Source of the DNA: CAZHEV01 sp964531335 [NCBI: uncultured bacterium]
GTDB taxonomy: Bacteria > Eisenbacteria > RBG-16-71-46 > CAZHEV01
NCBI GenBank assembly: GCA_964531335.1
Contig: CAZHEV010000012.1
Location: 1 to 64,000 of the forward strand
Length of the DNA: 64,000 nucleotides
Direction of reading: 5' to 3'
In this document: positions 44,343 through 56,339 of the stretch, piece after piece
Numbering within the stretch: the stretch's first letter is position 1
How the letters are laid out: the number at the start of each line of letters is the position of its first letter
Program-made: the position numbers and the translations under genes
Notes under the pieces: model-generated
The model's database searches: none
What the model was told of the DNA's origin: nothing
The model's input: the letters and a program-made list of their open reading frames with translations, nothing else

Positions 44343-45560
44343 ATGAGCATAAGCCGTATCGCAAGGAGCATCGGAGAGTCGGCGACCCTGGTCCTGAACG
44401 CCAAGGCGGCCGCGCTGAGGGCGGAGGGCAAAGGCGTCATTCATCTTGGCGGCGGAGAGCCCAAGGACAAGGCGCCGGCGGCGGCGATAGAGAAGGCCTC
44501 GGAGGTCCTGAAGACGGGCGAGGTGCGCTACTCGCCTTCGGCGGGGATTCCCGCGCTAAGACAGGCGGTGGTCGAGTATACGGAGAAGCTCTACGGACAC
44601 CAGGTTGGACCTGAGAACGTGATGGCGGCCGGCGGGGCCAAGCACGCCCTGATGTGCTGCCTGGAGGCCACCGTCGATCCCCGGGACGAGGTCATATTCC
44701 CGGTGCCGTACTGGGTGAGCTACCCGGAGATGGTGAAGCTCTGCGGCGCCAAGCCCGTCCCCGCGCCGGCCGGGGATGGGAGCCTGAGGCCTTCCGTGGA
44801 GGACATCGAGCGGAGGGTGACCGGCTCGACAAAGGCGGTGATAATCAACAGCCCGAACAACCCCTCCGGAGTGATGTACTCCGCCGAGTTCATAAGAGGG
44901 GCGGTCGAGCTTTGCGAGAGCCGCGGCATATATCTGATAATGGATGACATATATCACAGGCTGATCTTCGACGGGCGCGAGCCCGTGAGCTGTTACAAGT
45001 TCGCGAAGGACCTCGGTGAGGATTCGAAGCTGGTGGTGGTCAACGGGGTCAGCAAGCAATACGCCATGACGGGCTTCAGGCTCGGATGGTCGGTCGCCAA
45101 CGCGGGGCTGACCAAGATCATGACGGACATCCAGTCGCACGAGACCTCGGGGTCGTCCACCATCTCGCAGCACGCCGCGGTGGGTGCGCTCACCGGTCCG
45201 CAGAACTGCGTGGAGGATCTGCGCGGGAAGCTGGAAAGAAACCGGGACGCATTGATGGAGGCGCTCAGGCCCTTCGACGGCATTGGGGTGGAGAGGCCCG
45301 ACGGCACCTTCTACTGTTTCGTCGATTTCAGGCACTACGACGGAGATTCCAAGCGACTCTGCGATTTTATTCTCGAAAAGGCGCTTGTGGTCACGATTCC
45401 CGGGATCGACTTCGGTATGGACGGCTTCCTCAGGATCAGCTACTGCGGATCCGCTGAGGAAGTGGTCGAGGGAGTCCGTCGCATCCGGTGGGCGCTGGAC
45501 CCCGCTTCGCCGAAGGAGATCCAGATAGGCGATCGCCGCCGGGTCAGGGATTGGACGTGA
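44343..45560 (+). CDS. Class I/II PLP-dependent aminotransferase (AspC-like)
   Basis: 405 aa. Fold-type I signatures are VIHLGGGEPKDKAP, YSPSAGIPALRQAVVEYTEK, NSPNNPSGVMYSAEF (about 168-182), and the PLP-binding Lys in NGVSKQYAMTGFRLGW (about 234-249), with the C-terminal Arg in GFLRISYCGS. Closest in pattern to aspartate/aromatic or N-succinyl-DAP-type aminotransferases; exact substrate unknown. The stop overlaps the GTG start of the RdhA-like gene, suggesting a shared function. Confidence 0.93.
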   Translation: MSISRIARSIGESATLVLNAKAAALRAEGKGVIHLGGGEPKDKAPAAAIEKASEVLKTGEVRYSPSAGIPALRQAVVEYTEKLYGHQVGPENVMAAGGAKHALMCCLEATVDPRDEVIFPVPYWVSYPEMVKLCGAKPVPAPAGDGSLRPSVEDIERRVTGSTKAVIINSPNNPSGVMYSAEFIRGAVELCESRGIYLIMDDIYHRLIFDGREPVSCYKFAKDLGEDSKLVVVNGVSKQYAMTGFRLGWSVANAGLTKIMTDIQSHETSGSSTISQHAAVGALTGPQNCVEDLRGKLERNRDALMEALRPFDGIGVERPDGTFYCFVDFRHYDGDSKRLCDFILEKALVVTIPGIDFGMDGFLRISYCGSAEEVVEGVRRIRWALDPASPKEIQIGDRRRVRDWT

Positions 45561-46756
45561 CAGCCGGCCTCTTGTCCACTCTCATCGGTCGCATGACGCC
45601 CTTTGCAAGGCGCGTCTCCGAGCCTACCTACGCGCGGGACACAACCGGGCGAATAGAACGGTGGGATGAAAGGGACACTCTCTTCGCCCGCAGGGACCTC
45701 TTTCGGTTCTTCGGACCCGATTCGCCGCAGTATCAGGCATACTACCAGGACCATCGCGATTCTCTCGAATACGACAAGGCCATAGACAACATGGGCGCCC
45801 TGGGGCGCACGGGCGCGGTCGACGCGCCGATGTTCGAGGCGCAATTCGAGTGCGCCAGGGACCTGGGCCTTGAAGCCTTCGTCGACGGCGAACCGGCCTC
45901 GCCGGCGCGGGAGGTATCTCCGGAGCGGGCGGCGGCCAAGGTCAAGGAGCTGGCCCTGGGACTGGGCTCGGACCTCGTGGGCATAGGGCCGCTGCGCCGG
46001 GAGTGGGTCTACACGCACGCCGGGCGATCGTTCGGGGACAGGGATGGATACGCGAGGTGGGGGAGCCCCGTCGATCTAAGCGGTCACACGACGGCCATCG
46101 CCCTCGGTTTCGCGATGGACTATGACCTGCTTCGATGCGCGCCCGACTTTCCGATTCTCCTCGCGACGGCGAAGGGCTACGGCATGGGGGCGTGGGTATC
46201 GGTGCAGCTTGCCCGTTACATCCGAATGCTCGGGTACTCCGCCCGCGCTCATCACATGTACAACTACGGGATTTTGGCCGTGCCGGTCGCGGTCGATTGC
46301 GGACTGGGCGAGCTCTCGAGGGCGGGATACCTCATGACCAAGGAGTTCGGCTTGGGGCTCAGGATTGCCGCCGTCACGACGGATATGCCTCTTCTTCACG
46401 ACCGTCCGGTCGATCTCGCGGTGCAGTCCTTCTGCGACTCTTGCAGGATATGCGCCGAAAACTGCCCGATCGGGGCCATACCGCATGGAGAGAAAAGAGA
46501 GTACAACGGGCTGTTGAAATGGAAGCTCGACGAGGAGAAGTGCTACCGCTACTGGCACGCGGTGGGAACGGACTGCTCCCTGTGCATGGTAACCTGCCCC
46601 TGGACAAGGCCGAGGAACTGGCTTCACAGGGCCATGTCGTCGGTGGCCGTCATGCCGGGGCGTCACCAGTCATGGATGGCCCAGGCGGAGAAGATCTTCT
46701 ATGGGGGTTTCAAGACCGCGGCGCGCCCCAAGTTCCTGGAGCCCGGGAATCGATGA
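45557..46756 (+). CDS. Reductive-dehalogenase-like corrinoid/iron-sulfur protein without Tat signal
   Basis: 399 aa from a GTG at 45557 overlapping the aminotransferase stop (ATG at 45593 is an alternative). The C-terminal half matches RdhA catalytic proteins: VDCGLGELSRAGYLMTKEFG, then LRIAAVTTDMPLLHDRPVDL. The two cluster motifs are FCDSCRICAENCP (about 292) and C-x10-CSLCMVTCPW (about 329-348). The middle LGSDLVGIGPLRREWVYTH and GHTTAIALGFAMDYD fit the B12-binding nitroreductase-like fold. It differs from epoxyqueuosine reductase, which has GLGWIGKN at the first of these sites. There is no Tat signal and it is shorter than respiratory RdhA. Substrate unknown, not necessarily an organohalide. 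Confidence 0.8.
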   Translation: MTAGLLSTLIGRMTPFARRVSEPTYARDTTGRIERWDERDTLFARRDLFRFFGPDSPQYQAYYQDHRDSLEYDKAIDNMGALGRTGAVDAPMFEAQFECARDLGLEAFVDGEPASPAREVSPERAAAKVKELALGLGSDLVGIGPLRREWVYTHAGRSFGDRDGYARWGSPVDLSGHTTAIALGFAMDYDLLRCAPDFPILLATAKGYGMGAWVSVQLARYIRMLGYSARAHHMYNYGILAVPVAVDCGLGELSRAGYLMTKEFGLGLRIAAVTTDMPLLHDRPVDLAVQSFCDSCRICAENCPIGAIPHGEKREYNGLLKWKLDEEKCYRYWHAVGTDCSLCMVTCPWTRPRNWLHRAMSSVAVMPGRHQSWMAQAEKIFYGGFKTAARPKFLEPGNR

Positions 46757-46849
46757 TGTCCGCGGGGGCCTGTGCCCGCGGGCGTTCCGCGCGACAGGCG
46801 GCGACTGGAGCCGGCTTGGTCCGAGGCCGGGAGAGGAACGACGTCGAAG

Positions 46850-47125
46850 ATGACGAAGATGTGGAGCATATTGTCCGCCTTTTTCGTGGTGGCCGCGTGG
46901 TGGGCTCACTCGTTTTTCCATGGCGCGGGCGTGGACTTCACCGCGCTTCACTGGGTCGTGCTGCTGGTGTGGCTGATCTGGGTCTTCTTCGGCGCGGCGG
47001 TTGTCTGGACCTTCCTGGGCGAGCGTGAGCCCAGGGCCGCCGGCGTCAGCGCCGCCCTGTTCGGCGCGGGCGCGCTCGTGATAGGGGCCGTTCTGCTGGT
47101 GATCTTTCGTCTCACATCCGCGTGA
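46850..47125 (+). CDS. Small three-helix membrane protein downstream of the RdhA-like gene
   Basis: 91 aa from the ATG at 46850; AGGAACGACG-type purines lie upstream. Three hydrophobic segments are visible: ILSAFFVVAAWWAHSFF, HWVVLLVWLIWVFFGAAVVW and VSAALFGAGALVIGAVLLVIF. Size and topology resemble RdhB, the membrane anchor of reductive dehalogenases, but I see no sequence signature that proves this. It starts 93 bases after the RdhA-like gene on the same strand. Confidence 0.65.
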   Translation: MTKMWSILSAFFVVAAWWAHSFFHGAGVDFTALHWVVLLVWLIWVFFGAAVVWTFLGEREPRAAGVSAALFGAGALVIGAVLLVIFRLTSA

Positions 47126-47193
47126 CCGGAGTCGGCTGATCGACAAGTGGTGTAGTTACAAACTGATACAGAAAGCGGCGGAACAAAACCGGC

Positions 47194-47222
47194 TTGACAG
47201 GGACCCTGTGGCGGGCCATTGT
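47194..47222 (+). promoter_or_regulatory. Possible promoter of the S9 peptidase gene
   Basis: A perfect TTGACA (47194-47199) is followed after 17 bases by a weak CATTGT (47217-47222). The ribosome site AGGAGGA and the ATG lie 54 bases downstream. Confidence 0.45.
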
Positions 47223-47275
47223 ATTTCAGCTCACAACGGGCGTACTCGGCAATGCAATGTTAGGAGGACCGGACG

Positions 47276-50023
<2,748 letters not shown>

Positions 50024-50025
50024 GG

Positions 50026-51828
50026 GTGCTATTGAATGAACACAGCACAGCGCGAAGAACCGCCTGGGCGATAATAATAGTCAAAGTAATCGCGCTGGCC
50101 GCGCTCGCCGCCTTGTCGCTCAGGGCGTCGCTGCTTCCCTATGACATGGTGAAGGCCAGGCTCGACTCCATGGCGGCCGACAGGATGGCCGAGGAGTTCG
50201 ACGCGGCGGCCTTCTCCGAGCTCGTCTCCAGGCTCCGCGCGTTCGGGGTCGCGCTCATCGTCGTCGCCGCTCTGATCGTCATTTTCCGCAGGCCGCTTAG
50301 CAGATGGCTCGAAGGCCTCTTTCTCTCCCTGGGGACGCTTTGGCGCGACTTCCGGGAGGCCTGCGTTCTGAGCCGGGAGGGTCGGTTTCACGTGATCGCC
50401 TTCTGGACAGTGACGGCGGCAGCCCTGGCGTTGAGACTTCTGTTTATCAATCAGCCCATAAGGTACGACGAGGCGCATTCTTTCATGTACTACGCGTCAC
50501 GTCCGATCGTGGTGGGCCTATCCAACTACGCCTCGGTGAACAATCACCTCTTTCACACGCTACTTGTCCACATCTCCTATTCCATCTTTGGAAACGAGGA
50601 GTGGGCGTTGAGGCTTCCCGCGCTTGTTGCGGGTCTGCTGCTCGTGCCCGCGACTTACATGGCGGCTCGGATGCTCTACGACAAGAACGCCGCGATACTG
50701 GCCGCCTCGCTGGTCGCCGCCTCGTCCGCGCTGATCGAGTTCTCCACGAACGCGAGGGGCTACTCGCTCATCTGCCTCGTATTCATGCTTCTTCTCTCGC
50801 TCGCGGTGTACCTCAAGAATAGGGGAGGGACCGGGGGCTGGGTTCTCTTCACCGTCCTCTCGGCGGTGGGGTTCTATACGATTCCCGTGATGCTCTATCC
50901 CTTCGGGATAGTGTGCGTCTGGCTTTTCCTCTCGGCTGTGTTCAAGGATACGCGGACCGCGCCGGCGCCCTTCATAAGAAACCTTGTCCTGGCGGGGCTT
51001 TTCGCGGCCGCCATAACGCTGATTCTCTACACGCCCGTCTTCGTGGCGTCCGGCTTCGAGGCGGTGTTCGGCATTCCCTCCCTGGCGGCCGAGGCGGCGG
51101 GGGGCTGGCGGGGGTTCGCCTCCGGGATCGTGCTGAGAGTGGAGGCCTTCTGGGCGCAGTGGAACCGCGACTTCCCGGCGTCGGTCGGCGCAATCCTGGC
51201 GGCGGGGTTCGTGATATCGCTGGTGCTGCACCGCAGCCTGGCAAGACACAAGGTGCCGCTCATCATAGCCGTGCTCTTTTGGGTTGTGCCCGTGCTCGTG
51301 ATCATGCGCGCGCTGCCCTGGCCGCGCGTGTGGCTGTACTTGCTGCCGCTTTACTTCATCGTCGTCTCCGCCGGTCTGGCGTTCCTATTCGGGGTCACGG
51401 CGATGTTGCTTCGCCGGAGGCCCTCCACGATCTGCGCGATCATGGCCCTCCACGTCGTGATAGGAATAGGCGCGAGCGTGGCCTACAGCCGTTCCGTCTA
51501 CTACTCCGAGGAGACGGGCACGCTGAGAAACGCGGAGGAGATAGCCCTCACCTTCGGCCCGGAGCTGGGGCCAAGGGACAAGCTGCTCGCCTTCGCTCCG
51601 GCCGGCGCGCCGCTGCTCTACTACTTCAAGAAGCACGACATCCCGACCGAGAGGCTGGTCGCCGAGGACCGCGACCGCTGGCAGAAGGTCTACGTGGTGG
51701 TCGACGTCCCCACGCACGATCTCGACTGGGTGCTCTCAAGGACCCGCCTGGACGTGGACTCCTACCGCGAGCCCGAGCTGGTCGAAGAGTACGAATTCGC
51801 GGAGATATACCTCTTCGAGAGACGGTAG
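50026..51828 (+). CDS. GT-C membrane glycosyltransferase candidate (ArnT/GT39-like)
   Basis: 600 aa, GTG start three bases after the peptidase stop. About a dozen helices. After helix two or three, the loop RYDEAHSFMYYASRP contains the acidic Asp-Glu pair typical of GT39/GT83 enzymes, then FHTLLVHISYSIFGNEEWALRLPAL matches the family's next block. The soluble C-terminal part begins near residue 490. It probably transfers a sugar from a polyprenyl-phosphate donor at the periplasmic face. Acceptor unknown. Confidence 0.8.
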   Translation: MLLNEHSTARRTAWAIIIVKVIALAALAALSLRASLLPYDMVKARLDSMAADRMAEEFDAAAFSELVSRLRAFGVALIVVAALIVIFRRPLSRWLEGLFLSLGTLWRDFREACVLSREGRFHVIAFWTVTAAALALRLLFINQPIRYDEAHSFMYYASRPIVVGLSNYASVNNHLFHTLLVHISYSIFGNEEWALRLPALVAGLLLVPATYMAARMLYDKNAAILAASLVAASSALIEFSTNARGYSLICLVFMLLLSLAVYLKNRGGTGGWVLFTVLSAVGFYTIPVMLYPFGIVCVWLFLSAVFKDTRTAPAPFIRNLVLAGLFAAAITLILYTPVFVASGFEAVFGIPSLAAEAAGGWRGFASGIVLRVEAFWAQWNRDFPASVGAILAAGFVISLVLHRSLARHKVPLIIAVLFWVVPVLVIMRALPWPRVWLYLLPLYFIVVSAGLAFLFGVTAMLLRRRPSTICAIMALHVVIGIGASVAYSRSVYYSEETGTLRNAEEIALTFGPELGPRDKLLAFAPAGAPLLYYFKKHDIPTERLVAEDRDRWQKVYVVVDVPTHDLDWVLSRTRLDVDSYREPELVEEYEFAEIYLFERR

Positions 51829-52421
51829 ATCCTGTGCGCCGGATGCTGTTATATCGGGACAATGCCTCTTTTATGTGCTGCTCCCGTGATGAGCGCGGCG
51901 GTTTCTGGTCCATCGTCTCAGCCGGTTCATCTCACGACGATTAGCTTGCTTGCCAACGACCTGCCGTCGAAATTTGGATTGAGACAATAGAACCGAATGA
52001 AACCGGCTGTCTGCGGGACCCACGCCGTCCCACTGAGCCTTCTGTATTCCCGCTATGGGGGCCCACGACAAGAGCCCAAGAATTCTTAACCTTACGTCAA
52101 AGACTCTGATGAAAGCGTCTTCCACGGGCACGGCGCTAAGATATTACTCTCTTGCCACACAAGCATATTAGTGATATAATACACGTGCCTCGGATTCGCG
52201 GAGGCATTGTGAGGTTGTCGAGATCCAACGCAAACGGCCCTGGAGGCGGAAGCAGATTCGAGGGGAGTGCTTTGTATGCTGCACCACGTGCAAAGGCAAG
52301 GCCGTGTGCCAGCACTAGCCAATTAATATCAATGGTCCATAAGTTCAGCTGATACTTGAGAGCGTCAGAAAGTAAGCGCTTTAAGTCGCCGTCTGCTCTG
52401 CGGCTTTGTGATTGCGAGGCA
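51829..52421 (+). other. AT-richer intergenic stretch
   Basis: About 590 bases with no supported gene. Base composition falls from about 65 percent GC to near 50 percent across it. It contains the promoter at 52152-52180 and a leader of about 240 nt. In the leader, 52269-52316 (GTGCT to AGCAC) can form a stem enclosing a bulged CACG/CGTG hairpin. No transposase, integrase or tRNA remnant was seen. Confidence 0.5.
52152..52180 (+). promoter_or_regulatory. Sigma-70-type promoter of the secreted-protein island
   Basis: TTGCCA (52152-52157), a 17-base spacer and a perfect TATAAT (52175-52180). Confidence 0.75.
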
Positions 52422-55310
52422 ATGATGGAGGCTGCCAGGTCGTGGTCTTGTGTCGCAGTATCGCTGTGTTCATTTATAGTGTGCGCTGTGTCCTGCGGAT
52501 TGCCGGCCATCGTAGAAGGCGGATCTACCAGATTGTCACTCCATACAACCAGAAGTCCTACAGACAACAAGGGCGATTGGACTGATGGAGCGGGCGCTTA
52601 TGGCGACGCAGGAACAAGTGCAGTATCAGTTGAAACCAATGCGTTCCATGAGTTCTTCGATTTCAACTTTGATTTGCCACAACAAGCATTGATAACCGGC
52701 ATTGTAGTAGAGGATGATAGCTGGTATTCCGGACACATTGCTCAGCCGGAAATTACGATACTACTCTCCTGGGATGGGGGCTATAACTGGACAAGTGGCG
52801 TCTCGCATTCGCTTGAGAGCGCGGAGCTCACGTATCCAACAGGCTCGCCAACAGGTACATGGGGCGAGAAATGGCTGCCCGGCGAGCTTAACAGTAGTGA
52901 CTTTAGAGTTGCAGTAAAGTCAGCCTCGGGCCTTATTGTCCAAGGAAGCAGCTTTAGACTGGACTGGATCAGGGTGACTATACACTATACGGTACCCTTT
53001 GATGATACTCCTCCGCTCTTGCAACTCCAAAGTCCTAGACCGGAGGTGTACAGATGCGGGTTGGGCATCCCGATAAGGTATTCTGTGTCGGACAACATAT
53101 CTGTGGATAAGTGCTGGTATACAATCGACGGCAGCAATGCAACTTCTCTGCCCGCCTGCGACGGAACCACACTGGACGTTAGAGAAGGGCATCATAGGCT
53201 CGATGTATATGCGAGGGACTGGTGCGGAAACGTGCAGCACGGCTGCGTAAGCTTTACGGTAGATTCCGCCCCTGAGCAACCCATCCTAGCAATTTATGAC
53301 AGGTCCATGCCCGGAAACTATTATGATCACTACATAAGTGAGATAATGAAGGTGGAGGGAGTAATGGGCTTTCAAGTTGTGGATCTGTCTGATTACAGAA
53401 GTGGCTCCTATCCCCTGACGAAGTATGACGTCATCATTGTACTGGCAACATCCACGCTTACTCGGAATGAGACATCTGAGCTCGATGCATATGTCGCAGG
53501 TGGCGGGTCGCTCATAGGTATAAAACCCAACCCACAGCTTGCGGATCTCTTTGGAGTTGTGGCGCTGAACACCGCTATGGCTGGCGGATATGTAGCAGTT
53601 GACACTAGTACGGCGATTGGAAGAGGTATCGAACTCCAGCCGATACAGTATCATTCGGACGCTGATCTATACCATTTGAACGGTGCCCATGCCCTTGCAT
53701 GGATTTGCGAGAGACGAGACCGGCCAACGGAACATCCGGCAGTGACAGTTAACAATTACGGGGCAGGTAATACCGTGCTTTTCACCTATCCGCTTGTAAA
53801 GACGGTTGTTCTATTACATCAGGGGAATGATGAATTGCCCGACTTGACCGACGCCGACGGAGACGGAATATATCGACCACAAGACTACTTCGCAAATGGC
53901 TTCTATGACCCAGTGAATGCGACGATTCCGCAGGCGGATGAGCATCAATCACTTCTGGTGAACTCAGTGTATCACTTGATGTCTGATAAGATGCCCGTGC
54001 CGAGGCTCTGGTATTTGCCGGGTGGCGCAAAGGCAATGTGTTTGATACAAAGCGACTCGGGCGGGGATGATGGTGGACGAGATGTCGAGCTAGAGTTCCA
54101 CTCGAACATTGTGGAGACCTACGGCGGCCGCTCGCATTACAACATTCTTGATCTCGACATGAGCGTTCGGCAGTGGGCGGTCTTGATCAACGACGAGCAC
54201 ACCGTGTCCCCCCATGTGTATGTTGGTGACAGGCCATCACTTGATTCAATGAGAAGTGGAATTAGGCGGGACGTAAATGACTTCCTTAGAAAGTATGGGC
54301 GAATGGGCAGAACGCAGGTCACCCATAGCAACGTATTCCCGGGGTACTGGGAGAGTGCGAAGTACTTCTCTGATTGTGGACTTAAGATGAGTACACAGAA
54401 TGGTGCGCCCATCAAAGATTATCCTCACTACGGGTACATGATGGGATCGGCGTTGCCTTTCAGGATTGTCAAGAATGAGGAGGGCAATGACATCGTTGAT
54501 GCATATCAACTGCCAATAGTGATGTCGGACATGGTCATGATTGAATATGGCAATTACACGGAGTCGGAAGCAATGGAAATAGTCGAGAATCTATTGGATG
54601 ACTTGGTTAATAACTATCATGGCGTGGCAAGGCTGAATTTCCATGCAAATGGTGTCTATAGCAATAATGGGCATTATGAGACGCGATGGTTTACTTCTTG
54701 CCTGGAGCTATGTAGGGATAAGTCAATACCTATGCTGTCTTCCGATCGGTTCTATCATTTCTGGATGGATCGGATGACAACCGAGTTTCATGACATCCGG
54801 TATGATGACAGTCTATTCACCTGCCGGATCATAGGAGCGCCAGATTCGGCAAGGCTGGCGGTTCCGAGCGAGCTCAGTGAACTAAGAGTCGATTGTATAG
54901 AGGTCGACTCAGATGAGACTGGTTATGAGGTTGTCGAAATAGATGGGCGATACTACGCCATGTTTGCGATTAGCGCGCCAGATTGTAATGTAGCTGTTCA
55001 TTATAGGTCGTCTGAGTCGGTGTCAGGGCAGGCTTGTCGTTTGTTACAGAATGTGCCGAATCCGTTCTGTGCGCCGAGTGGCACTAATATTCGTTATGAA
55101 GCTGAGAAGAATGGCGAAGTGGAGATTCTGATCTTCGACGCCGCCGGGCGCCTGGTGGGTACACTATGCGACAGGGCGCGGGAAGGCATTAACGCTGTCT
55201 TCTGGTCAGGCATTAGGCAAAACGGAGATTACGTCGCCCCTGGCGTTTACTTCTATCAGCTGAATGCTGAAGGTTTCCATGGACAGCGGAAGATGATACT
55301 GGTGTACTGA
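52422..55310 (+). CDS. Large secreted protein with GATase-like and deacetylase-like regions and a T9SS-type sorting domain
   Basis: 962 aa from ATG 52422, where a signal peptide starts (SWSCVAVSLCSFIVCAVS). A beta-sandwich follows (about 40-190), then an Ig-like segment. A GATase-like domain (ILAIYDRSMPGNYYDHYISE; YDVIIVLATSTLTRNETSE) leads to a region beginning with MCLIQSDSGGDDGGRD that resembles metal-dependent polysaccharide deacetylases, with later His in TQVTHSNVFPGYW and NFHANG. The C-terminal about 85 residues (LLQNVPNPFCAPSGTNIRYE; GRLVGTLCDRAREGINAVFW) match the FlgD-like/Por sorting domain of type IX-secreted proteins. Codon use and GC are clearly lower than in neighbours, suggesting transfer. 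An in-frame TTG at 52356 is unlikely as start. Confidence 0.72.
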   Translation: MMEAARSWSCVAVSLCSFIVCAVSCGLPAIVEGGSTRLSLHTTRSPTDNKGDWTDGAGAYGDAGTSAVSVETNAFHEFFDFNFDLPQQALITGIVVEDDSWYSGHIAQPEITILLSWDGGYNWTSGVSHSLESAELTYPTGSPTGTWGEKWLPGELNSSDFRVAVKSASGLIVQGSSFRLDWIRVTIHYTVPFDDTPPLLQLQSPRPEVYRCGLGIPIRYSVSDNISVDKCWYTIDGSNATSLPACDGTTLDVREGHHRLDVYARDWCGNVQHGCVSFTVDSAPEQPILAIYDRSMPGNYYDHYISEIMKVEGVMGFQVVDLSDYRSGSYPLTKYDVIIVLATSTLTRNETSELDAYVAGGGSLIGIKPNPQLADLFGVVALNTAMAGGYVAVDTSTAIGRGIELQPIQYHSDADLYHLNGAHALAWICERRDRPTEHPAVTVNNYGAGNTVLFTYPLVKTVVLLHQGNDELPDLTDADGDGIYRPQDYFANGFYDPVNATIPQADEHQSLLVNSVYHLMSDKMPVPRLWYLPGGAKAMCLIQSDSGGDDGGRDVELEFHSNIVETYGGRSHYNILDLDMSVRQWAVLINDEHTVSPHVYVGDRPSLDSMRSGIRRDVNDFLRKYGRMGRTQVTHSNVFPGYWESAKYFSDCGLKMSTQNGAPIKDYPHYGYMMGSALPFRIVKNEEGNDIVDAYQLPIVMSDMVMIEYGNYTESEAMEIVENLLDDLVNNYHGVARLNFHANGVYSNNGHYETRWFTSCLELCRDKSIPMLSSDRFYHFWMDRMTTEFHDIRYDDSLFTCRIIGAPDSARLAVPSELSELRVDCIEVDSDETGYEVVEIDGRYYAMFAISAPDCNVAVHYRSSESVSGQACRLLQNVPNPFCAPSGTNIRYEAEKNGEVEILIFDAAGRLVGTLCDRAREGINAVFWSGIRQNGDYVAPGVYFYQLNAEGFHGQRKMILVY

Positions 55311-55460
55311 GCGGGCGTAGTATGCTTGACACCAATTGAAGGAGCGATCGCTCTGCCGTCTTATTGAAACCATGCTGCCTAGAGGACGTCCTTGTGTTCG
55401 CGGGTTTCAATGCACGGTGGGCCGGGGCGGTGCTGGACTGGGCAATACTTCGCGGCGAGG

Positions 55461-56330
55461 CTATCGCCGCACGAGGTGCGCCACCAAGGCGAGGGCGAGC
55501 GCGAAGAAGGTAAAGACCGAGGCGAAGGCGGGAAGGGGATACATCCAGATCCCAGGCCTGGAGATGGATGCCGTGCGCTCCTCCCCGATCGTATGCTCGA
55601 GCACCCAGTGGATCGCGGGCAGCACCACGGGGATCTTCTTCCAGTTCATGAGCGCGTAGTTGTCGTAGTCGAATACCTCATATGGGTACGCCGTGTTGGC
55701 CCGCGCGTTACGCATGAATAGCGCCCTGTCCTCGCGCAGCTCCTCGGCCGTGGCGGGCGTGCCGTCCGCGTGCTTGAAGACTATCCCGTAGAGAGGATCG
55801 GCGACGGCCCAGCGGCGGTCTATATTCGCGTTTACCACGGCGTGGATTCTATGGTCCAGGCTGTCCTGCAAAATGAGCGACCGCGAGGGTATCTTGTGGG
55901 CGTCGAGAAGCGCCATCACCACCCGCGAGGAGCTCCCGCAGCCCCCCCTGTAGTCGCATCCGTACTCGATGACGTCCCTCGCGCTGGGATGGAACGGGTT
56001 GAGCTTGTAGTAGAGCTTTACCCAGGTTGACGGAAGATCGTCATAGCCCGGTCTCTCGAGGTCGTGATAGGCGAACTCCACGAACTTCTCCAGGACCTGC
56101 CGGTCGCTGAGGTTCTGGTAGCTCACTATCTCGTCCGCCAGCGCTTCGAAGAACTTCTTGTCCGAGACATAGGACATGACGGCCAGGGCGTCCACGGCGA
56201 GGGCGACCACGACCAGCCAAAGGCCGACCCGCCGCCAGTCTATGCCGTTCTTGCGCTCGGGCGGGCCGTTGCCGGGGGTCAAGGGCTTCTCGTGGGCCAT
56301 GCGGGGGCGATTGTCGGACCTGCGTGCCAA
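55461..56330 (-). CDS. Membrane-anchored transglutaminase-like protein
   Basis: 289 aa from a TTG at 56330 (GGGGGTG ten bases upstream; ATG at 56300 is the alternative). One helix near residues 36-56 (VGLWLVVVALAVDALAVMS) and one at the C-terminus (LPAFASVFTFFALALALVAHL) flank a soluble domain. The Cys-His-Asp triad is visible as GGCGSSSRVVMALL (Cys about 130), LDHRIHAVVNANI and AVADPLYG. Papain-like transglutaminase fold proteins act as peptidases or cross-linkers; the reaction here is unknown. It is the last gene of the minus-strand sugar operon, nine bases after the DegT gene. Confidence 0.8.
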   Translation of the reverse strand: MARRSDNRPRMAHEKPLTPGNGPPERKNGIDWRRVGLWLVVVALAVDALAVMSYVSDKKFFEALADEIVSYQNLSDRQVLEKFVEFAYHDLERPGYDDLPSTWVKLYYKLNPFHPSARDVIEYGCDYRGGCGSSSRVVMALLDAHKIPSRSLILQDSLDHRIHAVVNANIDRRWAVADPLYGIVFKHADGTPATAEELREDRALFMRNARANTAYPYEVFDYDNYALMNWKKIPVVLPAIHWVLEHTIGEERTASISRPGIWMYPLPAFASVFTFFALALALVAHLVRR

Positions 56331-56339
56331 TGTGAGCGA

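Noticed and set aside
45557-46756. Epoxyqueuosine reductase (QueG)
   Set aside because: Shares the B12/Fe-S layout, but GLGELSRAG and TTDMPLLHDRP match RdhA-type proteins rather than the GLGWIGKN pattern of QueG.
52181-52421. Cyclic-di-GMP (GEMM) riboswitch in the leader of the secreted-protein gene, suggested by GCAAA words
   Set aside because: The GCAAA words are not arranged with the conserved GEMM helices and tetraloop; only a generic stem is supported.
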